This document shows positions 44,357 through 53,869 of a DNA stretch of 64,000 nt, piece by piece. The stretch spans positions 58,763 through 122,762 of the forward strand of contig USBY01000002.1 of assembly GCA_900553015.1 (NCBI GenBank), read 5' to 3'. Source of the stretch: an uncultured Clostridium sp. GTDB lineage: Bacteria > Bacillota > Clostridia > TANB77 > CAG-508. Within the stretch, counting starts at the first letter, position 1; each line of letters opens with the position of its first letter. The translations under genes and the position numbers were made by a program. The notes under the pieces were generated by a model. The model saw only the letters and a program-made list of their open reading frames with translations. It did no database searches and had not been told where the DNA came from.

Positions 44357-45511
44357 CTATCCAAATAATCCTCTTTTCTTTACTGGAGGTTGTTCATTCA
44401 TAGTTTTAGCAAGTTGTGTTAATAAATCTCTTTGCTCTTTTGTTAGCTTTTTTGGAGTTTGTACATTAACAGTAAATATAAAATCACCCTGCCAATTTCC
44501 ATTAATAGCTTTAAATCCTTTATTTCGTATAGCGAATTTTGTTCCTGTCTGTGTTCCTTCTGGTATTTTATATTTTACTTTTTCTCCACTTACCATAGGT
44601 ATCTCTAATTCAGCTCCAAGCGTAGCTTGAGTTATAGTAATTGGAATGTCGCATAATACATTATTATCTTTTCTAGTAAAAATACTATGTCGCTTCAAAT
44701 GTATTGTTACATAAATATCTCCATTTTCTCCGCCTCTTTCACCTGGCTCTCCTTCTTTTTTCAAGATTAATGTTTGATTGTCATCAATTCCTGCTGGAAT
44801 ATTTATAGTAACTTTTGCTTGTTTTCTTACTGTTCCTTTTCCTCTACAAGTTGTACATGGCTCTTTTATAATTTTACCAGTTCCATGGCATTCAGAACAA
44901 GTTCTAGTTGTTTGCATTTGTCCTAATATTGTGTTTTGAACTTGTGTTACTTGACCAGTTCCATGACAATTTGGACATGTTACAGGATTTGTTCCAGGTT
45001 TTGCACCACTTCCGTTACAAGTTGTACATTTTTCATTTCTATTTATAACAAATTCCTTTTTTATTCCTGAATATGCTTCTTCAAAAGTAATCTCTAGATC
45101 ATGTCTTAAATCTCTACCTCTTTTTGGGCCATTTCTATTACTTCTTCCAGAAGAACCACCAAATCCAGAAAAGAATGAACTAAATATATCGCCAAAATCT
45201 CCAAAACCACTAAATCCATCAAAGCCATTAGAAGTATATGAATAATATCCACCTTGGCCTGCTCCTTGACCCCCAAATCCTTGAGGTCCATTAAAGCCAA
45301 ATTGATCATACATCTTTCTTTTTTGAGGATCAGAAAGTGTTTCGTAAGCTTCATTTACTTCTTTAAACTTTTCCTCTGCTTCTTTTCTATTATTTGGATT
45401 TGCATCTGGATGATATTTTTTAGCCATTTTTCTAAAAGCCTTTTTTAGTTCATCATCTGTTGCATTTTTATTAACTCCTAAAACTTCATAATAATCTCTT
45501 TTTTCTGCCAT
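44357..45511 (-). CDS. dnaJ: Chaperone DnaJ
   Basis: The 384-residue co-chaperone stimulates DnaK ATPase. It has a J domain (about 1-70, with YHPDANP), a Gly/Phe-rich linker (75-130), four zinc motifs of CxxCxGxG type (CTTCNGSG, CPNCHGTG, CSECHGTG, CTTCRGKG) and the C-terminal substrate domain. I start at ATG 45511, five bases after GGAGG; an in-frame ATG four codons upstream overlaps that site. Last gene of the hrcA operon. Confidence 0.97.
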   Translation of the reverse strand: MAEKRDYYEVLGVNKNATDDELKKAFRKMAKKYHPDANPNNRKEAEEKFKEVNEAYETLSDPQKRKMYDQFGFNGPQGFGGQGAGQGGYYSYTSNGFDGFSGFGDFGDIFSSFFSGFGGSSGRSNRNGPKRGRDLRHDLEITFEEAYSGIKKEFVINRNEKCTTCNGSGAKPGTNPVTCPNCHGTGQVTQVQNTILGQMQTTRTCSECHGTGKIIKEPCTTCRGKGTVRKQAKVTINIPAGIDDNQTLILKKEGEPGERGGENGDIYVTIHLKRHSIFTRKDNNVLCDIPITITQATLGAELEIPMVSGEKVKYKIPEGTQTGTKFAIRNKGFKAINGNWQGDFIFTVNVQTPKKLTKEQRDLLTQLAKTMNEQPPVKKRGLFG

Positions 45512-45540
45512 TATATCCTCCAATTTATAACAAGCTTAAT

Positions 45541-45563
45541 TATTGGAGGCTTTTAAACCTCCA
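45541..45563 (-). other. Hairpin between dnaK and dnaJ
   Basis: TTGGAGG and CCTCCAA form a seven-bp stem with an eight-base loop, no T-run on the minus strand. It may be an RNA processing or attenuation site in the operon. Confidence 0.55.
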
Positions 45564-45573
45564 ATATTAAACA

Positions 45574-47442
45574 TTATTTTTTATCATTATCGTCTTCTAC
45601 TTTATAATCTGCATCATATACATTTCCATTTTCATCTGTTTTTGGACCTTCTGCTGTTCCATTTGCTCCAGCATCTGTATTAGCTCCAGCTGCTGCACCA
45701 TTTGGATTTGCATTTTTGTATAATTTTTCTGTTATTTCGTAGAATACAGATGTTAATTTTTCTGTAGCATTCTTAATTGCTTCTGTATCTTTTCCTTCTA
45801 ATGTTTTCTTTAAGTTTTCAAGTTCTGCTTCTACTTTAGATTTTTCTTCGTTGCTAATTTTATCTCCAATATCTTTCATTGTTTTTTCTGTATTAAAGAT
45901 TAAGCTTTCTGCATTATTTCTAACTTCGATATCTTCTTTCATTTTCTTATCTTCTGCAGCATGTGCTTCTGCATCTTTTACAGCTTTTTCGATATCTTCA
46001 TCTGATAAGTTTGTTGAAGCTGTAATAGCTACATTTTGTTCATTTCCTGTTGCCATATCTTTTGCAGATACGTGAACTATACCGTTTGCATCAATATCAA
46101 ATGTAACTTCGATTTGTGGTACTCCTCTTGGAGCTGCTGGAATTCCTGTTAATTGGAATCTTCCTAATGTTTTATTTCCAGAAGCCATTTCTCTTTCACC
46201 TTGAAGAACGTGAATTTCAACTGCTGTTTGACCATCTGCTGCTGTAGAGAATACTTGTGATTTCTTTGTTGGTATTGTTGTATTTCTGTCAATTAATTTT
46301 GTAAATACTCCACCATATGTTTCGATACCTAATGATAATGGTGTTACATCTAGTAATACTAAGTCTTTAACATCTCCAGAAAGTACACCACCTTGGATTG
46401 CTGCACCAATAGCAACACATTCATCTGGGTTAATTCCTTTATCTGGTTCTTTTCCTGTTATTTTCTTAACAGCTTCTTGTACAGCTGGAACTCTTGTAGA
46501 ACCACCAACTAATAATACTTTGTGTAAATCGTTAGCTGTAATTCCTGCATCTTTTAAAGCTTGTTCTACTGGAACTTTTGTAGCTTCTACTAAATCACTA
46601 ATTAATTCTTCAAATTTAGCTCTTGTTAATGTTACATCTAAGTGTTTTGGTCCTGTGCTATCTGCTGTAATGAATGGTAAGTTGATTTGTGTTTGTTGCA
46701 TTCCAGATAATTCTATTTTAGCTTTTTCTGCTGCTTCTTTTAATCTTTGCATAGCCATTCTATCTGTGCTTAAATCTATTCCATTTGATTTTTTGAATTC
46801 TGATACTAGGTAATCTATAATTCTTTGGTCAAAGTCATCTCCACCTAAATGTGTATTACCATTTGTAGATAAAACTTCGAATACTCCATCACCAATATCT
46901 AGAATAGAAACATCGAATGTTCCTCCACCTAAGTCATAGATCATTATTTTTTGATCTTGGTCTTCTTTATCCATTCCATAAGCAAGTGATGCTGCTGTTG
47001 GTTCATTTATAATTCTTAAAACTTCTAGTCCTGCTATTTTTCCTGCATCTTTTGTTGCTTGTCTTTGACTATCGCTAAAATATGCTGGAACTGTTATAAC
47101 AGCTTGTGTAACTTTTTGTCCTAAATAATTTTCTGCATCTGCTTTTAATTTTTGTAATATCATTGCTGATATTTCTTGTGGTGAGAATTCATCTCCATCT
47201 ATTTTAACTTTTTCTGCTGTTCCCATTTTTCTCTTAATTGAAATAACTGTGTTTTCTGGGTTTGTAACAGCTTGACGTTTTGCTATTTGTCCTACTAATC
47301 TTTCTCCATTTTTAGAGAATGCTACAACTGATGGTGTAGTTCTATTTCCTTCTGCGTTTGGTATAACTACTGCTTCTCCACCTTCCATAACTGCAACACA
47401 TGAATTTGTTGTTCCTAAGTCAATTCCTATAATTTTTCCCAT
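45574..47442 (-). CDS. dnaK: Chaperone DnaK (Hsp70)
   Basis: A 622-residue Hsp70. The ATPase domain begins GIDLGTTNSCVAV and has the phosphate motifs IYDLGGGTFDVS and VGGSTRVPAVQ; the substrate domain and C-terminal lid follow, ending in an Ala/Gly/Asp-rich tail typical of bacterial DnaK. ATG 47442 follows TAGGAGG. It is separated from grpE by a CYTH gene, unlike the usual order. Confidence 0.98.
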   Translation of the reverse strand: MGKIIGIDLGTTNSCVAVMEGGEAVVIPNAEGNRTTPSVVAFSKNGERLVGQIAKRQAVTNPENTVISIKRKMGTAEKVKIDGDEFSPQEISAMILQKLKADAENYLGQKVTQAVITVPAYFSDSQRQATKDAGKIAGLEVLRIINEPTAASLAYGMDKEDQDQKIMIYDLGGGTFDVSILDIGDGVFEVLSTNGNTHLGGDDFDQRIIDYLVSEFKKSNGIDLSTDRMAMQRLKEAAEKAKIELSGMQQTQINLPFITADSTGPKHLDVTLTRAKFEELISDLVEATKVPVEQALKDAGITANDLHKVLLVGGSTRVPAVQEAVKKITGKEPDKGINPDECVAIGAAIQGGVLSGDVKDLVLLDVTPLSLGIETYGGVFTKLIDRNTTIPTKKSQVFSTAADGQTAVEIHVLQGEREMASGNKTLGRFQLTGIPAAPRGVPQIEVTFDIDANGIVHVSAKDMATGNEQNVAITASTNLSDEDIEKAVKDAEAHAAEDKKMKEDIEVRNNAESLIFNTEKTMKDIGDKISNEEKSKVEAELENLKKTLEGKDTEAIKNATEKLTSVFYEITEKLYKNANPNGAAAGANTDAGANGTAEGPKTDENGNVYDADYKVEDDNDKK

Positions 47443-47487
47443 TTTAAATTCCTCCTAAAAAATATATAAATTTTAAAACTTAATAAC

Positions 47488-48081
47488 TTACTTTATATTA
47501 TAATTATCTTTTAATTGTTTAATTATAATATTATTGTTTTCTATCATTTCTTTTGTAACTTCTTTTTGCCATTCATCTTTTGTCATTTCTGCTAATTTTC
47601 TATTTGATAATTTTTTATATCCTAATTCCTCACCTAGCCAAGCTGGTTTTTGGAATTTATTGGCTAATTCTTCGTTTGGAAATTCTACTTCTGCTGTAAG
47701 CAATCCTTCTAAATAATCATAATATACATCTATTTCAACTTTTAGATTATTTTCTATTGGTATTTTGATTCTTGTCTTTTCTATTATGTTACTAATTTTA
47801 TTTTTGATTAACTTATCAAATAATTCTTTATCAATTTCATTTTCTATTTCATATTTTTTACCAATATCATAATTATTATTATATTCAATATCACCTTTTG
47901 TTTTTAGTGTATAAATATATATTTGCTTATCTTCAGGATAGCTTTCCTTTATGTCTCTTATTCTTATAAGTGTTAATTTATCCCTATATATAAAAGCTTG
48001 TTTTATATGCACAATGCTTTCTATGTTTAAATTTTCTGGTAAATACTTTACAGCAAATTTTCTTTCTATTTCTTTATTCAT
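47488..48081 (-). CDS. CYTH-domain protein (triphosphate tunnel metalloenzyme)
   Basis: The 197-residue protein begins with the EIERKF motif of the CYTH fold, and has alternating charged strands with RIRDI, TLKTKG, EIENEI and EVEFPNEE. Such enzymes bind metal and triphosphates and hydrolyse or cyclise them. The last 35 residues form a basic helix. It lies between grpE and dnaK with gaps of 53 and 45 bases, all on the same strand; a heat-shock operon is an odd site for it. The substrate is unknown. Confidence 0.85.
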   Translation of the reverse strand: MNKEIERKFAVKYLPENLNIESIVHIKQAFIYRDKLTLIRIRDIKESYPEDKQIYIYTLKTKGDIEYNNNYDIGKKYEIENEIDKELFDKLIKNKISNIIEKTRIKIPIENNLKVEIDVYYDYLEGLLTAEVEFPNEELANKFQKPAWLGEELGYKKLSNRKLAEMTKDEWQKEVTKEMIENNNIIIKQLKDNYNIK

Positions 48082-48134
48082 ATTTATTTTCCTTTTTATT
48101 AGTTTACAAACTTCGCTTTACTCACACAGCTAAC

Positions 48135-48638
48135 TTAGTTTGCTACTACGACCATAGAATGTCTTATAACTCTATCTCCTATTTTGTATCCTTTTCTGTA
48201 ATCTTCTTTTATTTCTTTTTCACCTAAGTTTTCATCAACTACAGAGCTTACTGCTTCATGTAATTCTGGATCAAAAGTTTTTCCTACTGCTTCTATTTCT
48301 TCTACTCCATTTGCTTTTAGTAAATCTTGTAATTGTTTATATACAAGTTCAACACCTTGTTTATATCCAGTATCTTTTGTTTCTACTTGTACTGCTTTTT
48401 CAAGATTATCTAATACTGGTAAAATTCCAGTCATTATATCTCCCATAATAGAGTTATATAATTGGTCTCTTTCTTTTGCACTTCTCTTTTTATAATTTTC
48501 AAATTCTGCTAGTACTCTTTTATATCTGTCCATTAATTCGTCATATTCTTGTTCTTTTTTAACTAGCTCTTCTTTTTTTACCATTTCATCTGATTTTATT
48601 ACTTCTGGTTCCTTTTTATTTTCTTTTTTTTCTGCCAA
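48135..48638 (-). CDS. grpE: Nucleotide exchange factor GrpE
   Basis: The 167-residue cofactor releases ADP from DnaK. A charged coiled-coil N-terminal half (about 1-65, EYDELMDRYKRVLAEFENYKKR) leads to the beta domain with DPELHEAVSSV and VIRHSMVVVA. The start is TTG 48638, two bases after the hrcA stop and preceded by GAGGG; an upstream ATG lies within hrcA. It acts as the DnaK partner from the same operon. Confidence 0.95.
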   Translation of the reverse strand: MAEKKENKKEPEVIKSDEMVKKEELVKKEQEYDELMDRYKRVLAEFENYKKRSAKERDQLYNSIMGDIMTGILPVLDNLEKAVQVETKDTGYKQGVELVYKQLQDLLKANGVEEIEAVGKTFDPELHEAVSSVVDENLGEKEIKEDYRKGYKIGDRVIRHSMVVVAN

Positions 48639-48639
48639 T

Positions 48640-49689
48640 TTACATACCCTCTTTCTTATTATTATCTTCATTTAATTTTTTACTTATATATTTCATTACA
48701 GATATAACCTTTGCATAATCCATTCTTTTTGGTCCTATTATTCCAATTGTTCCTAGGTCTTTATCTCCAATAGTATGTTTAAAAGTTATAATGCTGAAAT
48801 CTTTTAGATTACTATTTTCATCATCATCGCCAATAAAGACATTAATATCTTCTGCATCTCCAGAATTAAATATTTCTAACATTTCATCTTTAGCGTCTAG
48901 TAAATTGACAAAGTTCTTTGCTACCTTCATACTTTTAAATTCTGGTAAGTCAAAAGATTTTTTCGCACCTTCCAAAAATATATTGTTGTTTTCTTCTTCA
49001 ACTATCCTATTTATTTGCTCTATAATGGCTTTCATTATTCCTATACTATAATGAACTTCTGAGAAAATATAATCTGCCATTGGCTTGTCTATTTTAGATA
49101 AAGGCTTTCCTCTTAATCTTGTATTAAATAGGTTATTTAAAGTATCTACTTGGCTTTCTGTTATATCTTCATCAAATTTGATAATTGTTTCTTTTACTAA
49201 ACCTGTATCTGTTACAATTACGACCATTAACATTCTTTGTCCTAAAGAAACAAATTTAATTTCTTCTATAATTTGTTTGTCTGCTTTTGGACCAACTGCA
49301 ACTGTTGTATAATGTGTTATCTCTGATAAAGTTGTTGTTGCAACCTTAGTTAGATCTTCTATTTCGTTAACTTTAATTTTTAGCTTGTTTTGAATATATT
49401 TAATTTCTTCTAAAGTTAAGTTATCTTCTTTTAATAGTTCATTAACGTAATACCTATAACCTTCTGCAGATGGCACTCTTCCTGCTGAAGTATGTGGTTT
49501 ATCCAAAAAACCTATACTTTCTAATTGTGCCATATCATTTCTTATTGTTGCACTACTATAATCTAATCCATGGCCTTTTGTTATACTTCCAGAGCTTACA
49601 GGTTCTGCTGTATTAATATATTCTTCTACTATTGCTTGTAATACTTTCTTTTTTCTTTCGTCTAAATCTTTCTTTTTCAATATTTTCAC
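48640..49689 (-). CDS. hrcA: Heat-inducible transcription repressor HrcA
   Basis: The 349-residue repressor binds the CIRCE operator. Its N-terminal winged helix contains SSGSITKGHGLDYSSATIRNDMAQLE, followed by HTSAGRVPSAEGYRYYV and the GAF-like dimer domain. It is the first gene of the operon and regulates itself through the dyad at 49694. ATG 49689 is preceded by AGAGG just before the operator. Confidence 0.97.
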   Translation of the reverse strand: MKILKKKDLDERKKKVLQAIVEEYINTAEPVSSGSITKGHGLDYSSATIRNDMAQLESIGFLDKPHTSAGRVPSAEGYRYYVNELLKEDNLTLEEIKYIQNKLKIKVNEIEDLTKVATTTLSEITHYTTVAVGPKADKQIIEEIKFVSLGQRMLMVVIVTDTGLVKETIIKFDEDITESQVDTLNNLFNTRLRGKPLSKIDKPMADYIFSEVHYSIGIMKAIIEQINRIVEEENNNIFLEGAKKSFDLPEFKSMKVAKNFVNLLDAKDEMLEIFNSGDAEDINVFIGDDDENSNLKDFSIITFKHTIGDKDLGTIGIIGPKRMDYAKVISVMKYISKKLNEDNNKKEGM

Positions 49690-49693
49690 CTCT

Positions 49694-49720
49694 TTAGCAC
49701 TCTTTGTGTCTGATTGCTAA
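49694..49720 (-). promoter_or_regulatory. CIRCE operator (one mismatch)
   Basis: TTAGCACTC, nine bases, GATTGCTAA. The right half has T in place of G in the standard GAGTGCTAA. It lies just upstream of hrcA and overlaps its ribosome-site region. No second copy is seen before dnaK. Confidence 0.9.
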
Positions 49721-49731
49721 ATTCTTTAAAT

Positions 49732-49760
49732 ATATTATATTCAATTTTAGCAAATGTCAA
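49732..49760 (-). promoter_or_regulatory. hrcA operon promoter
   Basis: On the minus strand TTGACA (49755-49760), then a -10 of TAATAT (17-base spacing) or TATAAT (15-base spacing). Transcription would start next to CIRCE. Confidence 0.7.
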
Positions 49761-49897
49761 TACCTTTTGCTAAAAATTCTTTGTGAATTTTTTGTGAATT
49801 AATTTTTTTATTTTGCCAATTTATACGCAAAAAGAGTCTAGTACAATGTACTAAACTCTCCTTTTACTAAATTATAGCTAAAAATATATTTTTATAT

Positions 49898-49920
49898 AAA
49901 AAAACGGGGGCATTGCCCCC
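49898..49920 (-). terminator. Terminator of the lysophospholipase-like gene
   Basis: GGGGGC, three bases, GCCCCC, then seven T's on the minus strand. A second plus/minus hairpin, GAGT-TAGTAC/GTACTA-ACTC, lies at about 49832-49856. Confidence 0.85.
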
Positions 49921-49942
49921 TCGTATTGTCAAATGGCTTTCA

Positions 49943-50875
49943 TTAGTTAAATAATTTCTTTGTTACCCAGTTGTATACATCGGCATACACCTGCTCTTTT
50001 ATTGCCTCGTGCAAAATGTCGTGTCGTAATCCAGGATACATCTTCACTTCAATATCCTTGACTCCGGCCTTGCACATCACCTTTTCTGTCACCATTACAC
50101 CTTTTCCGCAGTCCCCTACAGGGTCCATTTCACCGGAAATAAGTAAAATAGGCAAGTTCTTATCCATATTCCACACATTTTTTTCATGTGAGGAATAAAG
50201 CATTCCGTCAAGCAATTCTCTAAAAAGGCCTGCAGAGAAATCTCCTCCTCTTTGAGGATCTGCTATGTATTCATCCAAGGCTTCTTCGTTGCTACACAAC
50301 CAATCATACTCCGTTCTGTTCGGAACAAAGATTTTGTTGTATGTTCCAAAAGTCAAATTATGAATTGTTGGTGTTGAGTTATCTTCTCCTGCCTTTTTCG
50401 CTTCCAGATTTGCCATAAGTTTTGCAATCTTGATTGCCAATGGAGGCATCTGACCTGTTCCCATTAGTATAGCAGCATCCAGATTTCCCGGATTATCAAT
50501 CAAATAGGTTCTTACTACAAATGAACCTAGCGAAAAACCTAACATGCAATATGGTAAGTCAGGATACCTTTCCACTGTAATGTTTTTAAGCATCTTGATA
50601 TCCTCAACAACCCACTTCCATGAGCCTTTTGGTCCAAAATACATCGGTTTTGCACCATCAGCAATGGATTTTCCATGACCTAAATGGTCGTTTCCAACCA
50701 CTATAAAGCCTTTTTCTGTTAAATATCTTGCAAAATCTTCATATCGCAAGATGTATTCAGTAACTCCATGAGCAATCTGAATGATTCCCACAGGTTCTCC
50801 CTCGGGCATCCATCTCACTGCGTGGATGTTAGTTTTTTTGTCTGCTGATTGGTAGTAAAATTCATACCTCTTCAT
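49943..50875 (-). CDS. Alpha/beta hydrolase, monoacylglycerol lipase/lysophospholipase type
   Basis: The 310-residue protein has the oxyanion region IAHGVTEY, GNDHLGHGKS, the nucleophile GFSLGS, acid D in SGEMDPVGD and base His in LRHDILHE. These match the serine hydrolase family of lysophospholipase L2 and monoglyceride lipase; lipid ester cleavage is probable. It is cytosolic, without signal peptide. Codons end in G/C more often than nearby genes, and its own terminator and an inverted-repeat-rich upstream region suggest acquisition. ATG 50875 follows AGGAGG. Confidence 0.88.
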   Translation of the reverse strand: MKRYEFYYQSADKKTNIHAVRWMPEGEPVGIIQIAHGVTEYILRYEDFARYLTEKGFIVVGNDHLGHGKSIADGAKPMYFGPKGSWKWVVEDIKMLKNITVERYPDLPYCMLGFSLGSFVVRTYLIDNPGNLDAAILMGTGQMPPLAIKIAKLMANLEAKKAGEDNSTPTIHNLTFGTYNKIFVPNRTEYDWLCSNEEALDEYIADPQRGGDFSAGLFRELLDGMLYSSHEKNVWNMDKNLPILLISGEMDPVGDCGKGVMVTEKVMCKAGVKDIEVKMYPGLRHDILHEAIKEQVYADVYNWVTKKLFN

Positions 50876-51013
50876 TGATGTTTTCCTCCTATATAACCAT
50901 TTGACTAATTAATTTATCTGCCAGATTAATTGTTCTAGCTAAACAAACTAATTTAGTTTATTTTACCACCTTTTCCGGATTTTTTCAATTATGTAAAGCT
51001 ACCTTTATAACAA

Positions 51014-52132
51014 TTATACAAATTCTTCCCACACTAAATTTGCCAAGTCTAAGCCCTTATTTGTAAGCTTTATATTGTCTAAATCTATCTCTACTAAGCC
51101 TTCTTCTGTAAGTTTATTAAGTTCATCTTTAAATAAATATAAAGGATTGTCCACATATTTTTGTTTAAATTCTGATATACTTACACCTTCTAGAGTTCTT
51201 AGGCCCAACATCATATATTCTTTTTTTGCGTCTTCTATTGTTTGTTTTTCTTCTATTTTCTTATTATCCGGATTTTGCAAATATTCTTCTAAACTATTTG
51301 TATTAGAATATCTTATATTATTATAATAAGAATGTGCTGCTACACCAAAACCAAGGTAACTATGCTGTTTCCAACAATTATAATTATGTTTAGATTTATA
51401 TCCTTTTTTGGCAAAATTAGAGATTTCATAATGTTCATAACCATTAGCTTCCAAAACATCTTTAACTTTCCAATACATTTCTCTTTCCACTTCATCAGTT
51501 GGTAAATCAAGTTTTCCCAAATTAACTAATACTTCTAATTTCGTATTTTCTTCTAAAATTAATGAATATACAGAAATATGTTTTGGATTTAAACTAATAA
51601 TGTCTATAAGGCTATCTTCAACATCTTGCAAAGTTTGCTCAGGAAGTCCAATCATTAAATCCACATTAATATTTTTAAATCCGATTTCTTTGGCTAGTTT
51701 ATATGTATTTAAAAAATCTTCATATTTATGTATTCTTCCTATTTCTTCTAATAACTTATCTTTAGTAGATTGCAATCCTATACTTAATCTGTTTATTCCT
51801 GCTTCCTTATATAGTAGCAACTTGTTTTCTGTTACAGTACCTGGGTTTACCTCAATTGTTATTTCTGCATTCTTTTTTACTTTATAATTATCCCTTATAC
51901 AATTTAAAATTTCTGCTATATATGACGCATCTATAATTGATGGGGTTCCACCACCAATATATATTGTGTCTATATAATTTTTTACTCTTTTGCTTCTTTC
52001 TTTTATTTCTTCTTTTAGTGCTTGTACATAATCTTCTTGTTTTTCCAATTGTCCTGGATATGAGCAAAAATCACAATAATAACATTTGCGCATACAAAAA
52101 GGTATATGTACATATATACCTATATTTTCCAT
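51014..52132 (-). CDS. hemW: Heme chaperone HemW (radical SAM)
   Basis: The 372-residue protein contains the radical SAM cysteines C13-x3-C17-x2-C20 in CMRKCYYCDFC, the GGGTPS motif and the HemW C-terminal domain (about 280-372). It is related to oxygen-independent coproporphyrinogen oxidase; the HemW branch binds and transfers heme. It starts at ATG 52132 two bases before the whiA stop, with GAGGAAAT inside whiA as its ribosome site. It is last in prmC-whiA-hemW. A function in heme delivery is family-based. Confidence 0.9.
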   Translation of the reverse strand: MENIGIYVHIPFCMRKCYYCDFCSYPGQLEKQEDYVQALKEEIKERSKRVKNYIDTIYIGGGTPSIIDASYIAEILNCIRDNYKVKKNAEITIEVNPGTVTENKLLLYKEAGINRLSIGLQSTKDKLLEEIGRIHKYEDFLNTYKLAKEIGFKNINVDLMIGLPEQTLQDVEDSLIDIISLNPKHISVYSLILEENTKLEVLVNLGKLDLPTDEVEREMYWKVKDVLEANGYEHYEISNFAKKGYKSKHNYNCWKQHSYLGFGVAAHSYYNNIRYSNTNSLEEYLQNPDNKKIEEKQTIEDAKKEYMMLGLRTLEGVSISEFKQKYVDNPLYLFKDELNKLTEEGLVEIDLDNIKLTNKGLDLANLVWEEFV

Positions 52133-52133
52133 C

Positions 52134-53003
52134 TTATATTTCCTCTGCTATTTTTATTAATTTGTTCAATCTATAATTTACTCCAGATTTTCCTACTGGT
52201 ATTTTTAGCATATTTCCTAATTCTATTAAGCTAGCATCTGGATTTTTTAGTCTAAGCTCTGCAATTTCTTTTAATTCATCAGATAAATTTGTAAATTTTT
52301 TACTAGCTTTTAATTTCTTGATTGCTTCTATCTGTTTAGTAGCTGCATTAACTGTCTTATTTAAATTAGCAACTTCACAATTTACCATTCTGTTTACATT
52401 ATTTCTAGCTTCTTTTATTACTCTTATCTCTTCAAATTTAAGCATAGCACCACTTGCACCAATACAAGCTAAAAAATTGGATATATCTTCTCCCTCTTTT
52501 ATATACAATGCAATACTTCCATTTTTATTAAGTGTTTTAGCTGTTATATTATATTGTTTCATAAAATCTTTTATAATTAATAGATTTTCTAAATTACTAA
52601 AATTAATTTCCAAATGATATGTATTACTTGGCTCGCTTACTAATCCAGCTCCCATAAAAGCTCCTCTAAGTAATGCTTTTATATCTTTGTCTTCCATTTC
52701 TTTTGGCTTATTAAATTCGACATAATTTGAATTAAAAGAACAATTACTTAAATTTTCTGGTTTGCTAAATGTAATTACATAAAAATTTCCTTGCATTTCT
52801 ATTTTATATTTTATCTCCATATTATTTAGTAGTTTATTAAATCTATTAATATTAAATTCGTTTTCTGTAGAAAATTTTACCTTTTTTTCTACTTTTGTAT
52901 TTTTAGTTATTAAATAACCAACTAATTCATAATAAACAGCTTGCTTATCCTTTAAATTATTCAGTTTACTTAATTCTTCTTTTATTTCAGATGAAAAAGA
53001 CAT
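52134..53003 (-). CDS. whiA: DNA-binding protein WhiA
   Basis: The 289-residue protein pairs an N-terminal LAGLIDADG-like domain (SFSSEIKEELSKL, LLRGAFMGAG) with a C-terminal helix-turn-helix (RLKNPDASLIELGNMLKIPVGKSGVNYRLNK). WhiA affects cell division and chromosome segregation. It is usually next to yvcK in Firmicutes; here it is 12 kb away. ATG 53003 lies 3 bases after prmC. Confidence 0.95.
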   Translation of the reverse strand: MSFSSEIKEELSKLNNLKDKQAVYYELVGYLITKNTKVEKKVKFSTENEFNINRFNKLLNNMEIKYKIEMQGNFYVITFSKPENLSNCSFNSNYVEFNKPKEMEDKDIKALLRGAFMGAGLVSEPSNTYHLEINFSNLENLLIIKDFMKQYNITAKTLNKNGSIALYIKEGEDISNFLACIGASGAMLKFEEIRVIKEARNNVNRMVNCEVANLNKTVNAATKQIEAIKKLKASKKFTNLSDELKEIAELRLKNPDASLIELGNMLKIPVGKSGVNYRLNKLIKIAEEI

Positions 53004-53005
53004 TT

Positions 53006-53842
53006 TTACACCTTCTTTACAACTACTATTCTATCATTATCTCCTAAATCTTTTTTAGTTTTTACTAGTTCATATCTTTTATCTGCTTTAATTAATTTTT
53101 CCAATTCTTCCTTTTGATCAAATCCAATTTCTAAAAAGAGCATACCATTATCAGCTAAAAAATTAAATGCTTCATTGATAATTTTTTTATAAAAATATAA
53201 GCCATCTTCTCCACCATCTAACGCAATAATTGGCTCATTTTTTACCTCTTTATCTAGTGTGTTAATAACTTGTGTTTTTATGTATGGTGGATTTGATACA
53301 ATTACATCAAAATCTTTATTTTGTATATCTGCAAACATATCTGAACATTTGAATTTTACATCAACATTATTATTCTTTGCATTTATTTGTGCAACTTTTA
53401 ATGCTTCCTTACTTATATCTATACCATAAACTTCTGAATTTTGCATATATTTTTTTAAAGAAATTGCAATACAGCCACTTCCTGTACACATATCTAATAT
53501 TTTTACATGTTCATTTTTATATGTATTTATAACTTCCTCTACTAAAATTTCTGTATCGCTTCTTGGAATTAGTACATTTTGATTAACAAAAAAGTTTAAT
53601 TTCATAAATTCTTGATTATTAGTTATATATTGTATTGGAATATAATTTCTTAGCTGTTCAATTCCTTCTAATATCTTTTTTTCATGAATTTCGTCTAATT
53701 CATCTTCACTATGAGCCATAACATATTCTTTCGGTTTATTTAAAACTGAAGCTACCAATAATCTTATCTTTAATAGTGGTTCTTCTATATTTTTTTCTTT
53801 TAAATTAATTATTCCATTTTTTATTATTTCGTTTATTGTCAT
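53006..53842 (-). CDS. prmC: Release factor glutamine methyltransferase PrmC
   Basis: The 278-residue enzyme methylates the GGQ glutamine of peptide release factors. It has an N-terminal helical domain, motif I ILDMCTGSGCIA and the catalytic NPPY in IVSNPPYIKT. The start at ATG 53842 follows GGAAGG; a longer version (53911) would begin inside the double-hairpin repeat. prfA, often adjacent, is not here; the 6S RNA gene lies upstream. Confidence 0.95.
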   Translation of the reverse strand: MTINEIIKNGIINLKEKNIEEPLLKIRLLVASVLNKPKEYVMAHSEDELDEIHEKKILEGIEQLRNYIPIQYITNNQEFMKLNFFVNQNVLIPRSDTEILVEEVINTYKNEHVKILDMCTGSGCIAISLKKYMQNSEVYGIDISKEALKVAQINAKNNNVDVKFKCSDMFADIQNKDFDVIVSNPPYIKTQVINTLDKEVKNEPIIALDGGEDGLYFYKKIINEAFNFLADNGMLFLEIGFDQKEELEKLIKADKRYELVKTKKDLGDNDRIVVVKKV

Positions 53843-53869
53843 AAATAATCCTTCCATTTTTTCCATACA

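Noticed and set aside
44256..44630. Plus-strand frame of 124 codons
   Set aside because: It is antisense to dnaJ and includes the terminator and repeat.
47443..47487. Second CIRCE before dnaK
   Set aside because: No TTAGCACTC-type half site is present; only AT-rich sequence.
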